Assembly (NCBI RefSeq): GCF_003732265.1
Contig: NZ_MOBK01000001.1
Location: 1,219,500 to 1,283,499, forward strand
Source: Pseudomonas brassicacearum
Lineage (GTDB): Bacteria; Pseudomonadota; Gammaproteobacteria; Pseudomonadales; Pseudomonadaceae
Length of the DNA: 64,000 bases
Direction: 5' to 3'
Shown: one piece after another, positions 25,601 through 57,163 of the stretch
How positions within the stretch are numbered: the first letter of the stretch is position 1
Layout: every line of letters begins with the position of its first letter
Position numbers and translations under genes: made by a program
Notes under the pieces: model-generated
The model's input: only the letters and a program-made list of their open reading frames with translations
Told to the model about the DNA's origin: nothing
The model's database searches: none

Positions 25601-27806
25601 TGCCCTGAAGACCCTGCTGCAAGGCACCGGCATTTCGTTCCAGATCAACGGCAACACCGTGACCCTGATGTCCGGTGGCGGTTCGGGCCTGCAACTGGGC
25701 GCGACCACCATTTCCGGCCAGGCCCTGGGCCTGACCACCGAAGACACCGGTTCTTACACCACCGGCGCCACCGCCTCCGCGACCGGGCTGCCGCTGAGCA
25801 TTCGTGAAACCCCGCAATCGGTCACCGTGGTGACGCGCCAGCAGATGGACGATCGCGGTGTACAGAGTGTGTCTGACGCCTTGCGCAACACCCCTGGCGT
25901 CACAATGCAGAAGTACGACAGTGACCGCACCGAGTTTTCCGCCCGTGGCTTTGCCATCACCAACTTCCAGTACGACGGCGTCAACATTCCCTACGATGGC
26001 GTGTACGGTGAAAACCCGAACAACGGCGACGACGCGGCCAGCCTCGACCGCATCGAAGTCGTCAAAGGCGCTACCGGCCTGATGACCGGCGCCGGCGACC
26101 CGTCTGCCACCGTCAACCTGATCCGCAAGAAACCGACCAAGGAATTCAAGGCCTCGGTCAGCGCCACCGCCGGTTCCTGGGACAACTACCGCACCGAAGG
26201 CGACATCTCCGGTTCGCTGACCGATACCGGCAACGTCCGGGGTCGCTTCGTTGGCGCCTACCAGGACAAAGACTCGTACATCGACCACTACAGCCAGAAA
26301 AAAGACATCTTCTACGGCATCCTCGAAGCCGACCTGACGGACGACACCTTGCTGACGTTTGGTATCGACAAGTCCAGCGTCACTCCGCGCGGCAGCACCT
26401 GGACCGGTAACGCCCCGTACTTCACCGACGGCAGCCGTACCGACTTCTCGCGCAGCTTCAACCCGGGTGCCGACTGGAGCCGCCGCGATTTCGACAGCAC
26501 GACTTACTTCGCCTCGCTTGAACAAGCGTTGGCCAATGGCTGGAAATTCAAGGCCAGCTTCGACCAGAAAACCACCGATCACGACACCCAACTGGCCTCG
26601 GCCAGCGGTGGCTCGGCAGACCCTGTCACGGGCGAAGGCAACTTCCTGTACTGGGGTCGTTGGGAAGGTCATCGCGTGCAGAACTCAGGTGACGTGAACA
26701 TCTCCGGTCCGTTCTCGCTGGGGGGGCGCGAACATGAACTGGTCGCCGGTTTCATGGCGGCCCACTCGCGCCAGACCGGTGCGACCTACGACACCAGCGC
26801 GTTCGAACTGGTGCCAGGCAGCATCTTCGACTGGAACGGTCACCTGCCGAAACAGGAATTCCCGAAAAACGGCAAGTACGAACGCACCCAAAGCCAGAAC
26901 GGTATCTACATGGCCACGCGCCTGCGTCCGACCGACGACCTGTCGTTCATCCTCGGCGGCCGTTTGAGCACCTTCAAGTACAACGAAGATTACTCGTATT
27001 ATCCGGGGGCAGCCCTGACCGACACCCATGCCAGCTACAAGGAACATGGCGTTGTCACGCCGTACGCCGGTGTGGTCTATGACCTGAACGATACGTACTC
27101 GGTGTATGCCAGCTACACCAAGATCTACCAGCCACAAATCTACCTGGACGCCAGCGGCTCGACCCTCGACCCGGTTGAAGGCGACAGCTACGAGACGGGC
27201 CTGAAAGCGGCTTACTTCGACGGCAAACTGAACGCCACCTTTGCTTTGTTCCAGATCAATCAGGACAACGTTGCCCAGTACGTCACCACCGATGTCGGCA
27301 CCGGTCGAGACGTCTATGAAGCCATCTCCGGCGCCACCACCAAAGGCGTGGAAATGGAACTGGCCGGCGAACTGGCCGAGGGCTGGAACCTGTCAGCCGG
27401 CTACACCTACGCCCGTACCCGCGACAAGGACGAGCAACGTATCTACGGTTTCCCGCTGGCCTCCAGCAAACCGGAACACGTCGTGCGCACCTTCACCACC
27501 TACCGCCTGCCGGGCGCGCTGGACCAGTTCACCGTCGGTGGCGGTATCAGCTGGCAGAGCGCGTTCTACGGCCAGAGCTTCAGCCCGAACGTGGGTAACG
27601 GCGAAGGTGGCAGCACCCTGCTCAAGCAAGGCGGCTACACCCTCGTCGACCTGATGACCCGCTACCAATACGACGAGCACCTGAGCTTCACCGCCAATGC
27701 CAACAACGTCTTTGACAAGAAGTACATGTCTGGCCTGGGCAACTTCGGTACGACGTTCTACGGCGAGCCGCGCAACCTGCAGCTCACGGCCAAGTATGAT
27801 TTCTGA
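25507..27806 (+). pseudogene. fpvA: Ferric-pyoverdine receptor, 5' end missing
   Basis: About 765 residues of a FpvA-type TonB-dependent receptor. Present: most of the STN signalling domain (LGMQTNLQILYSPDQVAGI through NGNTVTLMS), the plug (LPLSIRETPQSVTVVTRQQMDD, LRNTPGVTMQKYDSDRTEFSARGF, RIEVVKGATGLMTGAGDPSATVNLIRKKP) and the whole barrel to the terminal Phe (LQLTAKYDF). The signal peptide, roughly the first 15-20 residues of the STN domain, and the native promoter are absent. The DNA upstream codes for a membrane-fusion protein in another frame (+1 shift), so no in-frame export signal can be supplied. The first ATG in the frame is 25512. It should not reach the outer membrane as it stands. 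It lies just beyond the esterase and the synthetases, as fpvA does in pyoverdine loci. Confidence 0.85.
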
Positions 27807-27822
27807 GGTGTGAGCTGATGTG

Positions 27823-27857
27823 AAAAATGCCCGTGTCGTGAGATGCGGGTATTTTTT
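27823..27857 (+). terminator. Terminator after fpvA
   Basis: AAATGCCCG and CGGGTATTT pair around a 13-base loop and lead into a run of seven T. Confidence 0.7.
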
Positions 27858-27885
27858 TGTCCGGGATATTTGTGTTGGATGTCAG

Positions 27886-27982
27886 GCCGCCTTCGCGAGC
27901 AAGCCCGCTCCCACATTCGACCGAATTCTCATATGAGAGTGAGGCCGAATGTGGGAGCGGGCTTGCTCGCGAAGGCGATAGT
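27886..27982. repeat. REP doublet
   Basis: Inverted REP copies (TTCGCGAGCAAGCCCGCTCC and complement) between fpvA and the convergent esterase gene. Confidence 0.8.
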
Positions 27983-28005
27983 GGCTACACCAGAGATCCA
28001 GGCAC

Positions 28006-28046
28006 AAAAAAACCGCCACCCCTGATCCAGGCATGGCGGTTTTTTT
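28006..28046. terminator. Bidirectional terminator
   Basis: AAAAAAACCGCCA and TGGCGGTTTTTTT pair around a 15-base loop. The A run and T run make it work for both the fpvA side and the esterase. Confidence 0.75.
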
Positions 28047-28055
28047 CAGTTCATC

Positions 28056-29012
28056 TCAAACCCGCGAACGCACCCACCCCGCCACTTCCGCATGAATCCC
28101 TTCAACCTCCCCCAACAACCCCGCCATGCGCATAAAGTCATGGGTCATCCCGGGCTGCTCCAGCAACGTCACCTCATTCCCCGCCGCACGCAGCCGATCA
28201 GCATAGGCCAGCCCTTCGTCATGCAACGGATCATGCCCCGCCAGGTACACCAGCGCCGGGGTCACACCGGATAGATCCGCCGCCAGCAATGGCGAGCAGC
28301 GCCAGTCCGCGAGGTCCTGCGGTGTGCGCCCGTAATGCGCATAGAACCAGTCCAGCGTTGGCGTTTCCAGCAGATAACCCTCGGCGAAATCCCGATGCGA
28401 GGCACGTTGGGTCGTTGCATCCGTCACCGGGTACAGCAACACCTGCGCCTTGGGTTTCAACGCCAGCTCCTCAGGCTCACGCACCGCCATGATCGACAAC
28501 ACCGTGGCCAATGTCGCGCCCACGCTGTCACCGACCAATGCCACCCGATGGGCATCCAACCCTCGTGCCGCGCCTTCACGCACCAGCCAGTTGCCGGCGT
28601 CGCAGGCGTCCTGCACGGGTGTCGGGAAACGCCACTCCGGCGCCAGTCGATAATCCACGGTCAGCAACGCAAAACCACCCTGCGAGGCCAGGCGTCGACA
28701 CAACGCATCGTGGGAATCGAGGCTGCCGACCACATAGCCGCCACCATGGAAGTACAACACCACCGGCTGCAAGCCCTCGACTGTTTGCCCGTCGCGATAC
28801 AAGCGCGCCGACAGGCTATGGCCGTCGCGGGCAGCGATAGTGAAATGTTCACAGGCCACGGTCTCCAGCGGCACATCGAGAAACCCCGACGACGCTTCAA
28901 AATCGATCCGCGCCTGTTGCGGCGATTGCTCATGCATCGCGCGGCTTTTGCCGGTCATCCGGCCGAACTCGGCGAGTTCTAAAAATGCTTCAAGTTCTGG
29001 CAATACGGCCAT
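28056..29012 (-). CDS. Alpha/beta hydrolase, hormone-sensitive-lipase-type esterase
   Basis: 318 residues from the ATG at 29012, chosen because AAAGGA lies 9 bases upstream; the frame is open to 29153. Family marks: the oxyanion motif YFHGGGYVVGS at about 90, the nucleophile GDSVGA at about 160, and a late Asp/His pair (AGHDPLHDEG, TMTHDF-like PGMTHDFM). It should hydrolyse small carboxylic esters in the cytoplasm, as no signal peptide is present. It follows the synthetases in the same direction after 134 bases that contain a strong hairpin, so co-transcription is uncertain. A role in siderophore processing is possible but there is no evidence for it. Confidence 0.85.
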   Translation of the reverse strand: MAVLPELEAFLELAEFGRMTGKSRAMHEQSPQQARIDFEASSGFLDVPLETVACEHFTIAARDGHSLSARLYRDGQTVEGLQPVVLYFHGGGYVVGSLDSHDALCRRLASQGGFALLTVDYRLAPEWRFPTPVQDACDAGNWLVREGAARGLDAHRVALVGDSVGATLATVLSIMAVREPEELALKPKAQVLLYPVTDATTQRASHRDFAEGYLLETPTLDWFYAHYGRTPQDLADWRCSPLLAADLSGVTPALVYLAGHDPLHDEGLAYADRLRAAGNEVTLLEQPGMTHDFMRMAGLLGEVEGIHAEVAGWVRSRV

Positions 29013-29082
29013 GGGGATGAGTCCTTTAAACAGAGAGATCAATAATCGGGCACTACAAAACCCTGGAGCTGATGAGAATCCT

Positions 29083-29131
29083 GTGGCGAGGGGGCTTGCC
29101 CCCTCGCCACAAAAGCTCCCTCGCCACAGGG
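29083..29131. terminator. GC-rich hairpins after the synthetase operon
   Basis: GGCGAGGGGGC and GCCCCCTCGCC form a near-perfect stem (29085-29108). A further CCCTCGCCACAGG copy at 29116-29129 is complementary to CCTGTGGCGAGGG at 29080-29091. It is of the Pseudomonas GGCGAGGGGGCTTGCCCCC repeat type. It probably limits read-through from the synthetase genes into the esterase. Confidence 0.55.
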
Positions 29132-29145
29132 TGTTCATCGATCCT

Positions 29146-51875
<22,730 letters not shown>

Positions 51876-51929
51876 TTCTAAGCATCCGGATCAGTGGCGG
51901 GAAGCACAAAGGCACGTCGTCCCTATAAA

Positions 51930-51953
51930 ACGAATGCACACCGGAAAAATTAA
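51930..51953 (-). promoter_or_regulatory. Candidate PvdS iron-starvation box before the synthetases
   Basis: On the minus strand TTAAT, 16 bases, then CGT. The PvdS consensus is TAAAT-N16/17-CGT, so one mismatch with exact spacing. The CGT lies 55 bases before the start codon, a normal distance. Confidence 0.5.
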
Positions 51954-52015
51954 CGAATGAGAACAAGTATCAGGAAGGAGATAAAACGCGGAGTCTGAGG
52001 ATGCCAAAAATCCAA

Positions 52016-52125
52016 TTGTGGGAGTGGCGGTGCGGCGATCCGACTTGCTCGCGAATGCGGTGGGTCAGCCAACATCAATGTTGAATGTTAAACCGCATTC
52101 GCGAGCAAGCCCGCTCCCACAGGGG
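52016..52125. repeat. REP doublet
   Basis: Inverted copies flank a spacer. The left copy carries an insertion (GGAGTGGCGGTGCGGCGATCC), the same variant as in the REP pair near 440. It lies between the thioesterase gene and the synthetase promoter. Confidence 0.75.
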
Positions 52126-52149
52126 TTCAGGGGGAATTTGGGGATCGTG

Positions 52150-52884
52150 TCATGCGCTGGCAGCCATGGCGTGGCGGCGATGATGGATGTCGAGCTGATC
52201 CTTGATCACCCGCAGCACCTTGGCCTCGTGCTCATGGATGAAGAAGTGACCACCGCCGAGCATGTCCACGGAAAAACTGCCGTGGGTTTCTTTGCGCCAG
52301 CCGATCAACTGTTCCGTGGTCGCGCGATCAGCCTTGCCGCCGAGCACGTGCACCGGGCAGTTGAGCAAGGGACGCTGCTGCGGTTCGAAGCGTCCGCACA
52401 GCAGGAAGTCCGCGCGCAAAACCGGCAACGTCAGGCTCATCAGCTCGTCGTTGGCCAACACTTCTTCGCTGGTGCCGTTGAGCGTGCGCAGTTGTTCGAT
52501 CAGCTCGGCATCGGTTTTCGGTTCGGCAAAACCGCGATCGTAGTCAGCGCGCATCGTCGGCGCGGCGGTGCCTGAAGCGAACAGCGCAACCGGCTCCGGG
52601 CAACCGAGCGAGCGCAACGCATGGGCCATTTCACAGGCGAGCAAGGCACCCAGGCTATGGCCGAATATTGCGTAAGGGGTTTTGAGCGTGGCGATGTGCT
52701 CCTGCGCGAGTTGCAGCGCCAGGCGCCGCATGTCGGTGTGCAACGGCTCGCCAAAACGCGCACCACGGCCGGGCAGTTCCACCGGTTGCAGTTTTAGCCA
52801 CTCAGGCAGTTTGCGCCGCCAGCGGCTGTAAACCATGGCACTCGCGCCTGAATAGGGCAGGCACAGCAATGTCAGCTGGGTCAC
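52150..52884 (-). CDS. Type II thioesterase of the siderophore pathway (PvdG-like)
   Basis: 244 residues starting at GTG, with GAGGT 8 bases upstream. Typical stand-alone thioesterase: LLCLPYSGASAMVYSRWRRKLP at the start, VELPGRGARFGEP, the nucleophile FGHSLGALLACEM (Ser at about 92), and the late GGHFF with His. Such enzymes remove wrongly loaded or stalled groups from carrier domains and raise product yield. The best match in context is PvdG of pyoverdine clusters. It is transcribed in the same direction as the synthetases but has its own iron-starvation-type promoter and is separated from them by a REP doublet. Confidence 0.87.
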   Translation of the reverse strand: MTQLTLLCLPYSGASAMVYSRWRRKLPEWLKLQPVELPGRGARFGEPLHTDMRRLALQLAQEHIATLKTPYAIFGHSLGALLACEMAHALRSLGCPEPVALFASGTAAPTMRADYDRGFAEPKTDAELIEQLRTLNGTSEEVLANDELMSLTLPVLRADFLLCGRFEPQQRPLLNCPVHVLGGKADRATTEQLIGWRKETHGSFSVDMLGGGHFFIHEHEAKVLRVIKDQLDIHHRRHAMAASA

Positions 52885-52917
52885 CGGGCGTACCTCGAAA
52901 AGTTGTCTATCAAGAGA

Positions 52918-52941
52918 ACGGATGAGCGCCGCGGCGAATTA
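52918..52941 (-). promoter_or_regulatory. Candidate PvdS iron-starvation box before the thioesterase
   Basis: On the minus strand the -35 part reads ACTAATTC (consensus CTAAAT), then 16 bases after TAATT comes CGT. The CGT lies 34 bases before the GTG start. One mismatch in the pentamer, spacing exact. Confidence 0.5.
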
Positions 52942-52959
52942 GTCGTACACATACCCCTT

Positions 52960-53049
52960 GTAGGAGTGAGCCTGCTCGCGATAGCGGTATGTCAGTCAAC
53001 TTGATGGTGACTGTTACACCGCTATCGCGAGCAGGCTCACTCCTACAGG
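52960..53049. repeat. REP doublet
   Basis: Inverted copies of TGTAGGAGTGAGCCTGCTCG, the same type as at 17.4 kb. It lies upstream of the thioesterase promoter and just past the end of the MFS gene. Confidence 0.8.
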
Positions 53050-53055
53050 GGGGCC

Positions 53056-54228
53056 TTATTTCAAGTGACGGAAGCTTTGGACGGCGGAAAAAAGGACCAC
53101 CAGGCCGGCAGCTATCGCCACCCAAAACCCGCTACGCGCCCCGAACGCATCCACCAGCCACCCCGAACTCGCCGCGCCAATCGCCACGCCGATGCTCAAC
53201 CCGGTCACCAGCCAGGTCAGGCCTTCCGTCAGCTTGGCCGGCGGCACGATGCGCTCCACCAGGGCCATGGCGACAATCAAGGTCGGCGCAAAAAACAGCC
53301 CGGCCACGAACACCGCCAGCGACAGCCCGAGGATGTTGCTCGCCAGCAACAACGGCAGCGTCGTCACCGCCGTCGCCACGCCGCCGTACAGGAACAATCG
53401 CGGCAACGGCACCTTCGAGCGCAAGGCCCCGAACGCCAGCCCGGCCATGCATGAACCAATCGCATACACCGATAACACAATACTCGCCGCCGCCGGTTGC
53501 CCCTGCTGCTGGGCGAAGGCCACGCTGACCACATCGACCACGCCAACAATGGTGCCCATGGCGACCATCAACAGCATCAGCCACTGAATCTCGACGGAAC
53601 GAATGATCGAGCCTTGATGGTGTTCTTCATGGGGATGAATGGCCGGTTCGGTGTCGCGTTGCAGGACGAATGCCGTGACGCCAATCGCCAACATCAACAA
53701 CGCCGCGAGCGGCCCGGCCTCGGGGAACGCCACCACGCACAAGCCCACCGACATTGGCGGCCCGACGATAAAGCAGACCTCGTCCAGCACCGATTCCAGG
53801 GCATAGGCGGTTTGCAGTTCGGGCTGGCCGCGATAGACCTCGGTCCAGCGTGCCCGCACCATCGCCGACATGCTCGGCATGCAACCGGCAAGCGCGGCGA
53901 ACACAAACAGCGTCCAGTGCGGCGCCTGCAAACGGGTGCACAGCAACACCAGCAACAACGCCCCGCCACCGATCAGCGCCGAAATCGGCAAGATCCGGCG
54001 CTGCCCGTAACGATCGACCAACCGTGAGACCTGCGGCGCGCAAAAAGCTGTGGCCAAGGCAAAGGTCGCCGCCACGGCACCCGCCAACCCGTAACCGCCC
54101 TGCAATTGCGAAAGCATGGTGATCAGGCCGATGCCGGTCATGGAAATCGGCATGCGCGCGATCATGCCGGCCAGCACGAAGGCTCGGCTGCCGGGGGCTT
54201 TGAACAGGTCGCGGTAAGGGTTGGCCAT
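53056..54228 (-). CDS. MFS transporter
   Basis: 390 residues from the ATG at 54228 (MANPYRDLFKAPGSRAFVLAG); upstream starts exist but lie in REP sequence. About 12 membrane segments, with ATFALATAFCAPQVSRLVDRYGQRRIL at the loop 2-3 position. A His/Glu-rich cytoplasmic stretch lies in the centre (EPAIHPHEEHHQG). The ribosome site is weak. It looks like the drug-efflux-like MFS proteins common in Pseudomonas. It sits upstream of the thioesterase in the same direction, but a REP doublet and an iron-starvation promoter separate them, so a role in siderophore traffic is only a possibility. Confidence 0.78.
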   Translation of the reverse strand: MANPYRDLFKAPGSRAFVLAGMIARMPISMTGIGLITMLSQLQGGYGLAGAVAATFALATAFCAPQVSRLVDRYGQRRILPISALIGGGALLLVLLCTRLQAPHWTLFVFAALAGCMPSMSAMVRARWTEVYRGQPELQTAYALESVLDEVCFIVGPPMSVGLCVVAFPEAGPLAALLMLAIGVTAFVLQRDTEPAIHPHEEHHQGSIIRSVEIQWLMLLMVAMGTIVGVVDVVSVAFAQQQGQPAAASIVLSVYAIGSCMAGLAFGALRSKVPLPRLFLYGGVATAVTTLPLLLASNILGLSLAVFVAGLFFAPTLIVAMALVERIVPPAKLTEGLTWLVTGLSIGVAIGAASSGWLVDAFGARSGFWVAIAAGLVVLFSAVQSFRHLK

Positions 54229-54311
54229 GGGGTGCGGGTCTCGACAAGGAGTGCAAATTGCCATAAGGCTGATTGAGGGGAAAGCGCCCAATTGTTGGTT
54301 GAATGTGAAGG

Positions 54312-54393
54312 CCCCTTCGCGAGCAAGCCCGCTCCCACAGGGATTTGCGTCGTACACACATCCAATGTGGGAGCGGGCTTGCTCGCGAAGAGC
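54312..54393. repeat. REP doublet
   Basis: Inverted REP copies between the divergent MFS and GH15 genes. Confidence 0.8.
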
Positions 54394-54484
54394 CGGTACA
54401 GACAACCTACAATTCAGGCAAATGAACTCCAACCCCCAAAAACCAGTCAGCTAGTTAGGCCCTCACCGCAAGGCGCTAACCTTC

Positions 54485-56323
54485 ATGCCGATTTCCCTCC
54501 ACCCGCTACTTCACGAACGACAAAGCGCCATCGACGCCCACGGCATCATCGGCGACATGCGCAGCGCAGCGCTGGTCAACGACAAGGGCAGCGTGGACTT
54601 TTTCTGCTGGCCGGAATTCGACAGCCCGTCGATTTTCTGCTCGCTGCTGGACACGCCCGAGGCCGGTATCTTCCAGTTGACGCCGGACTTGCCCGACGCC
54701 CGCCGTGAGCAGATTTACCTGCCGGACACCAACGTGCTGCAAACCCGTTGGCTGAGTGATCGCGCGGTGGTCGAAGTCACCGACCTGCTGCCCATCGGCG
54801 ACACTGAGGACGATCTGCCGCTGTTGATACGAAGGGTACGGGTGGTCAGCGGTGAGGCGACGTTTCACATGCACTGCGCCGTGCGTCATGACTACGCTCG
54901 CGCCAGGACCCGTGCGCGGCTGGATAAAAAAGACGTGACGTTCGAGGCCGCCGATCAACCGTCCATGCGCCTGTCTTCGAATCAGGCATTACGGGTTGAT
55001 GGCGATGCAGCGGTAGCCGAATTCACCCTGAAGCAAGATGAGAGTGCACAGTTCCTGCTCGGTGGACTTGACGATCCGCGTTTCAAGGAAGGTGCAGCCG
55101 ACCTTTGCCTGGAGCGCACGCTGAAGTTCTGGCGCGACTGGATCGGTCAGTCCAACTATCGCGGCCGCTGGCGGGAAATGGTCAACCGCTCGGCCCTCGC
55201 CCTGAAGCTGCTGACCTCGCGCAAACACGGCGCGATTCTCGCCGCCGCCACGTTCGGCCTGCCGGAAACACCGGGCGGCGAACGCAATTGGGATTATCGC
55301 TACACCTGGATCCGCGACGCGTCGTTTACCGTCTACGCGTTCATGCGGTTGGGGTTCGTCCAGGAAGCCAACGACTACATGCGCTGGCTGCGCGGGCGGG
55401 TCAGCGATTGTCACGGCAAGTCGATGAAGCTCAACATTCTCTATGCCATGGACGGTCGCCAGGAACTGCCGGAAGTCGAACTGTCGCACCTGTCCGGCCA
55501 CGGCGGCGCGACGCCTGTGCGCATCGGCAACGGGGCCTACGATCAGGTCCAGCTCGACATCTTTGGCGAGCTGATGGACGCGATCTACCTGGTCAACAAG
55601 TACGGCGAGGCGATCTCCCACGAGGGCTGGAAACACACCGTGGAAGTGGTCGATCAGGTGTGCGAAACCTGGCAGCAGGCAGACGTCGGCATCTGGGAAA
55701 TGCGTGGCGAACAGCATCACTTCCTGCACTCGCGACTGATGTGTTGGGTCGCGCTGGACCGCGCCATTCGTCTTGCCTCGAAACGCTCACTGCCCGCCCC
55801 GTTCGCCCGCTGGGACCAGATGCGCCAGGCCATCTACGCCGACATTTGGGAAAATTTCTGGAACGAAGAACGCGGGCATTTCGTCCAGTACATCGGCGGC
55901 ACTGCCCTCGACGGTTCGATGTTGCTGATGCCGCTGGTACGCTTCGTCAGCGCCAAGGACCCGCGCTGGCTCGCCACCCTCCAGGCCATCGAAAAAAACC
56001 TGGTGCGTGACGGCATGGTCTACCGCTATCGCAACGACGACACCCGTATCGACGGCCTCGACGGCACCGAAGGCGCGTTCGCCGCGTGTTCGTTCTGGTA
56101 CGTCGAATGCCTGGCGCGGGCCGGTCAGGTGGAAAAGGCCCATCTGGAGTTTGAACAGTTGCTGAGGTATGCCAACCCGCTGGGCCTGTATGCCGAAGAA
56201 CTGGACAGTCATGCCCGGCATCTGGGGAATACGCCGCAAGCGCTGACGCACCTGGCGTTAATCAGCGCGGCGAGTTTTCTCGATCGGAAATTGGGGGGTG
56301 AGAAGAGTTTTTGGCAGCCTTGA
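54485..56323 (+). CDS. Glycoside hydrolase family 15 (glucoamylase/trehalase-like)
   Basis: 612 residues, typical for bacterial GH15. The N-terminal beta-sandwich (about 10-220; IIGDMRSAALVNDKGSVDFFCWPEFDSPSIFCSLLD) is followed by the (alpha/alpha)6 barrel. Motifs: ERNWDYRYTWIRDASFTVYAF at about 270, GIWEMRGEQHHFLHSRLMCW at about 410 (general acid Glu in WEMR), and LYAEELDSHARHLGNTPQALTH near 575 (second catalytic Glu). It hydrolyses alpha-glucosidic bonds, probably of trehalose or short glucans, in the cytoplasm, as no signal peptide is seen. No trehalose or glycogen genes are adjacent. The exact substrate is unknown. Confidence 0.9.
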   Translation: MPISLHPLLHERQSAIDAHGIIGDMRSAALVNDKGSVDFFCWPEFDSPSIFCSLLDTPEAGIFQLTPDLPDARREQIYLPDTNVLQTRWLSDRAVVEVTDLLPIGDTEDDLPLLIRRVRVVSGEATFHMHCAVRHDYARARTRARLDKKDVTFEAADQPSMRLSSNQALRVDGDAAVAEFTLKQDESAQFLLGGLDDPRFKEGAADLCLERTLKFWRDWIGQSNYRGRWREMVNRSALALKLLTSRKHGAILAAATFGLPETPGGERNWDYRYTWIRDASFTVYAFMRLGFVQEANDYMRWLRGRVSDCHGKSMKLNILYAMDGRQELPEVELSHLSGHGGATPVRIGNGAYDQVQLDIFGELMDAIYLVNKYGEAISHEGWKHTVEVVDQVCETWQQADVGIWEMRGEQHHFLHSRLMCWVALDRAIRLASKRSLPAPFARWDQMRQAIYADIWENFWNEERGHFVQYIGGTALDGSMLLMPLVRFVSAKDPRWLATLQAIEKNLVRDGMVYRYRNDDTRIDGLDGTEGAFAACSFWYVECLARAGQVEKAHLEFEQLLRYANPLGLYAEELDSHARHLGNTPQALTHLALISAASFLDRKLGGEKSFWQP

Positions 56324-56332
56324 GACCAAGGC

Positions 56333-56410
56333 GCCGCCATCGCAAGCAGGCTCACTCCCACAGGGGGGCAAACGGTAATCCCATGTGGGAGCGAGCCTGC
56401 TCGCGAAGAG
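56333..56410. repeat. REP doublet
   Basis: Inverted REP copies after the GH15 gene (TCGCAAGCAGGCTCACTCCC / GGGAGCGAGCCTGCTCGC). A third, badly decayed copy may lie near 56476-56500. Confidence 0.7.
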
Positions 56411-56727
56411 GCCATCAGCCACAACACCACTTGCCGACAAAGCCCGTCAGAAATTTCTCGTTTTGCGCTGCCGCTTGTAGGAACGAAGCTTACTCACACC
56501 AGGCTTAAACACACTCCCAGAACATACCAACCCAACGCTGGCGAGCATTTTCGGGCACTTGGGCCAAACCTCCTACAAAAAATAAACAAACATTGCCCTT
56601 TCACCCCAGCACACCCCATTCCTACAGCCTGAAATACCTTGTTGCCAGTCGTTACATCCCCCCCTAACATCCAGCAACAACGGGTACAGCGGAGCTGTCC
56701 AACAAAACCCGAATTCAAGGAACCTGA
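56411..56727. other. Gene-free stretch before the unknown small gene
   Basis: AT-richer than its surroundings, with several C runs (near 56660). It probably holds the promoter of the following gene. No convincing open frame or hairpin with a T run was found. Confidence 0.4.
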
Positions 56728-57117
56728 ATGAGCCAGCGCATCCACCGCAGCATCGACTCTCCCCTTCGGTCCGGCCTGAACCGCGATGAACTGTGGGAAG
56801 GCCCGGACAAAGGCCTGATCAAATGCTGGGAAATCGGCCGCCAACGCGCCGCCCGCTTCCCCAACCTCGCCCAACGCAGCCTTGCCGGCGAGCTACCGGT
56901 TCTGGGCTGGAAGGGTGGCGTCAGTCGCAGCCTGAAAAAACTCGAAAAATACGGATCTCTCAAATACCTGGCGCAGTGGCAGGGTTTGCGCGGGGAGGAT
57001 CTGGATGTTGATTTGGCGCAAGAGCGGGCGTTGGAATGTTCCCGGACCGGGATGGTGGTGACGTTTACGCCGGATCGATCGAAGTACTTTAATCAGGTGG
57101 CGGAAGTGGAAGCGTAG
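56728..57117 (+). CDS. Unknown small basic protein
   Basis: 129 residues with a good start (AAGGA 7 bases upstream). No signal peptide or membrane segment. It is rich in Arg/Lys in the first half (HRSIDSPLRSGLNRDELWEGPD, RQRAARFPNLAQRSLAGELP) with several Trp and Gly (VLGWKGGVSRSL). The second half is charged and helical, ending FTPDRSKYFNQVAEVEA. I do not recognise a domain. Codon use is like its neighbours, so it is likely a real gene. Its relation to the following hydrolase, 46 bases downstream, is unknown, though the spacing allows co-transcription. Confidence 0.6.
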   Translation: MSQRIHRSIDSPLRSGLNRDELWEGPDKGLIKCWEIGRQRAARFPNLAQRSLAGELPVLGWKGGVSRSLKKLEKYGSLKYLAQWQGLRGEDLDVDLAQERALECSRTGMVVTFTPDRSKYFNQVAEVEA

Positions 57118-57163
57118 GGACGTTGGCTTCAAGCCACTCGAAACAACCGCACTGGAGTATCGA

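Noticed and set aside
25404..27806. A novel receptor whose N-terminus comes from the membrane-fusion protein
   Set aside because: The open frame begins at a TTG inside the adaptor gene but reads that part in the wrong phase, giving no export signal. Joining the true adaptor frame to FpvA would need a frameshift, and the adaptor anchor is not a cleavable signal.
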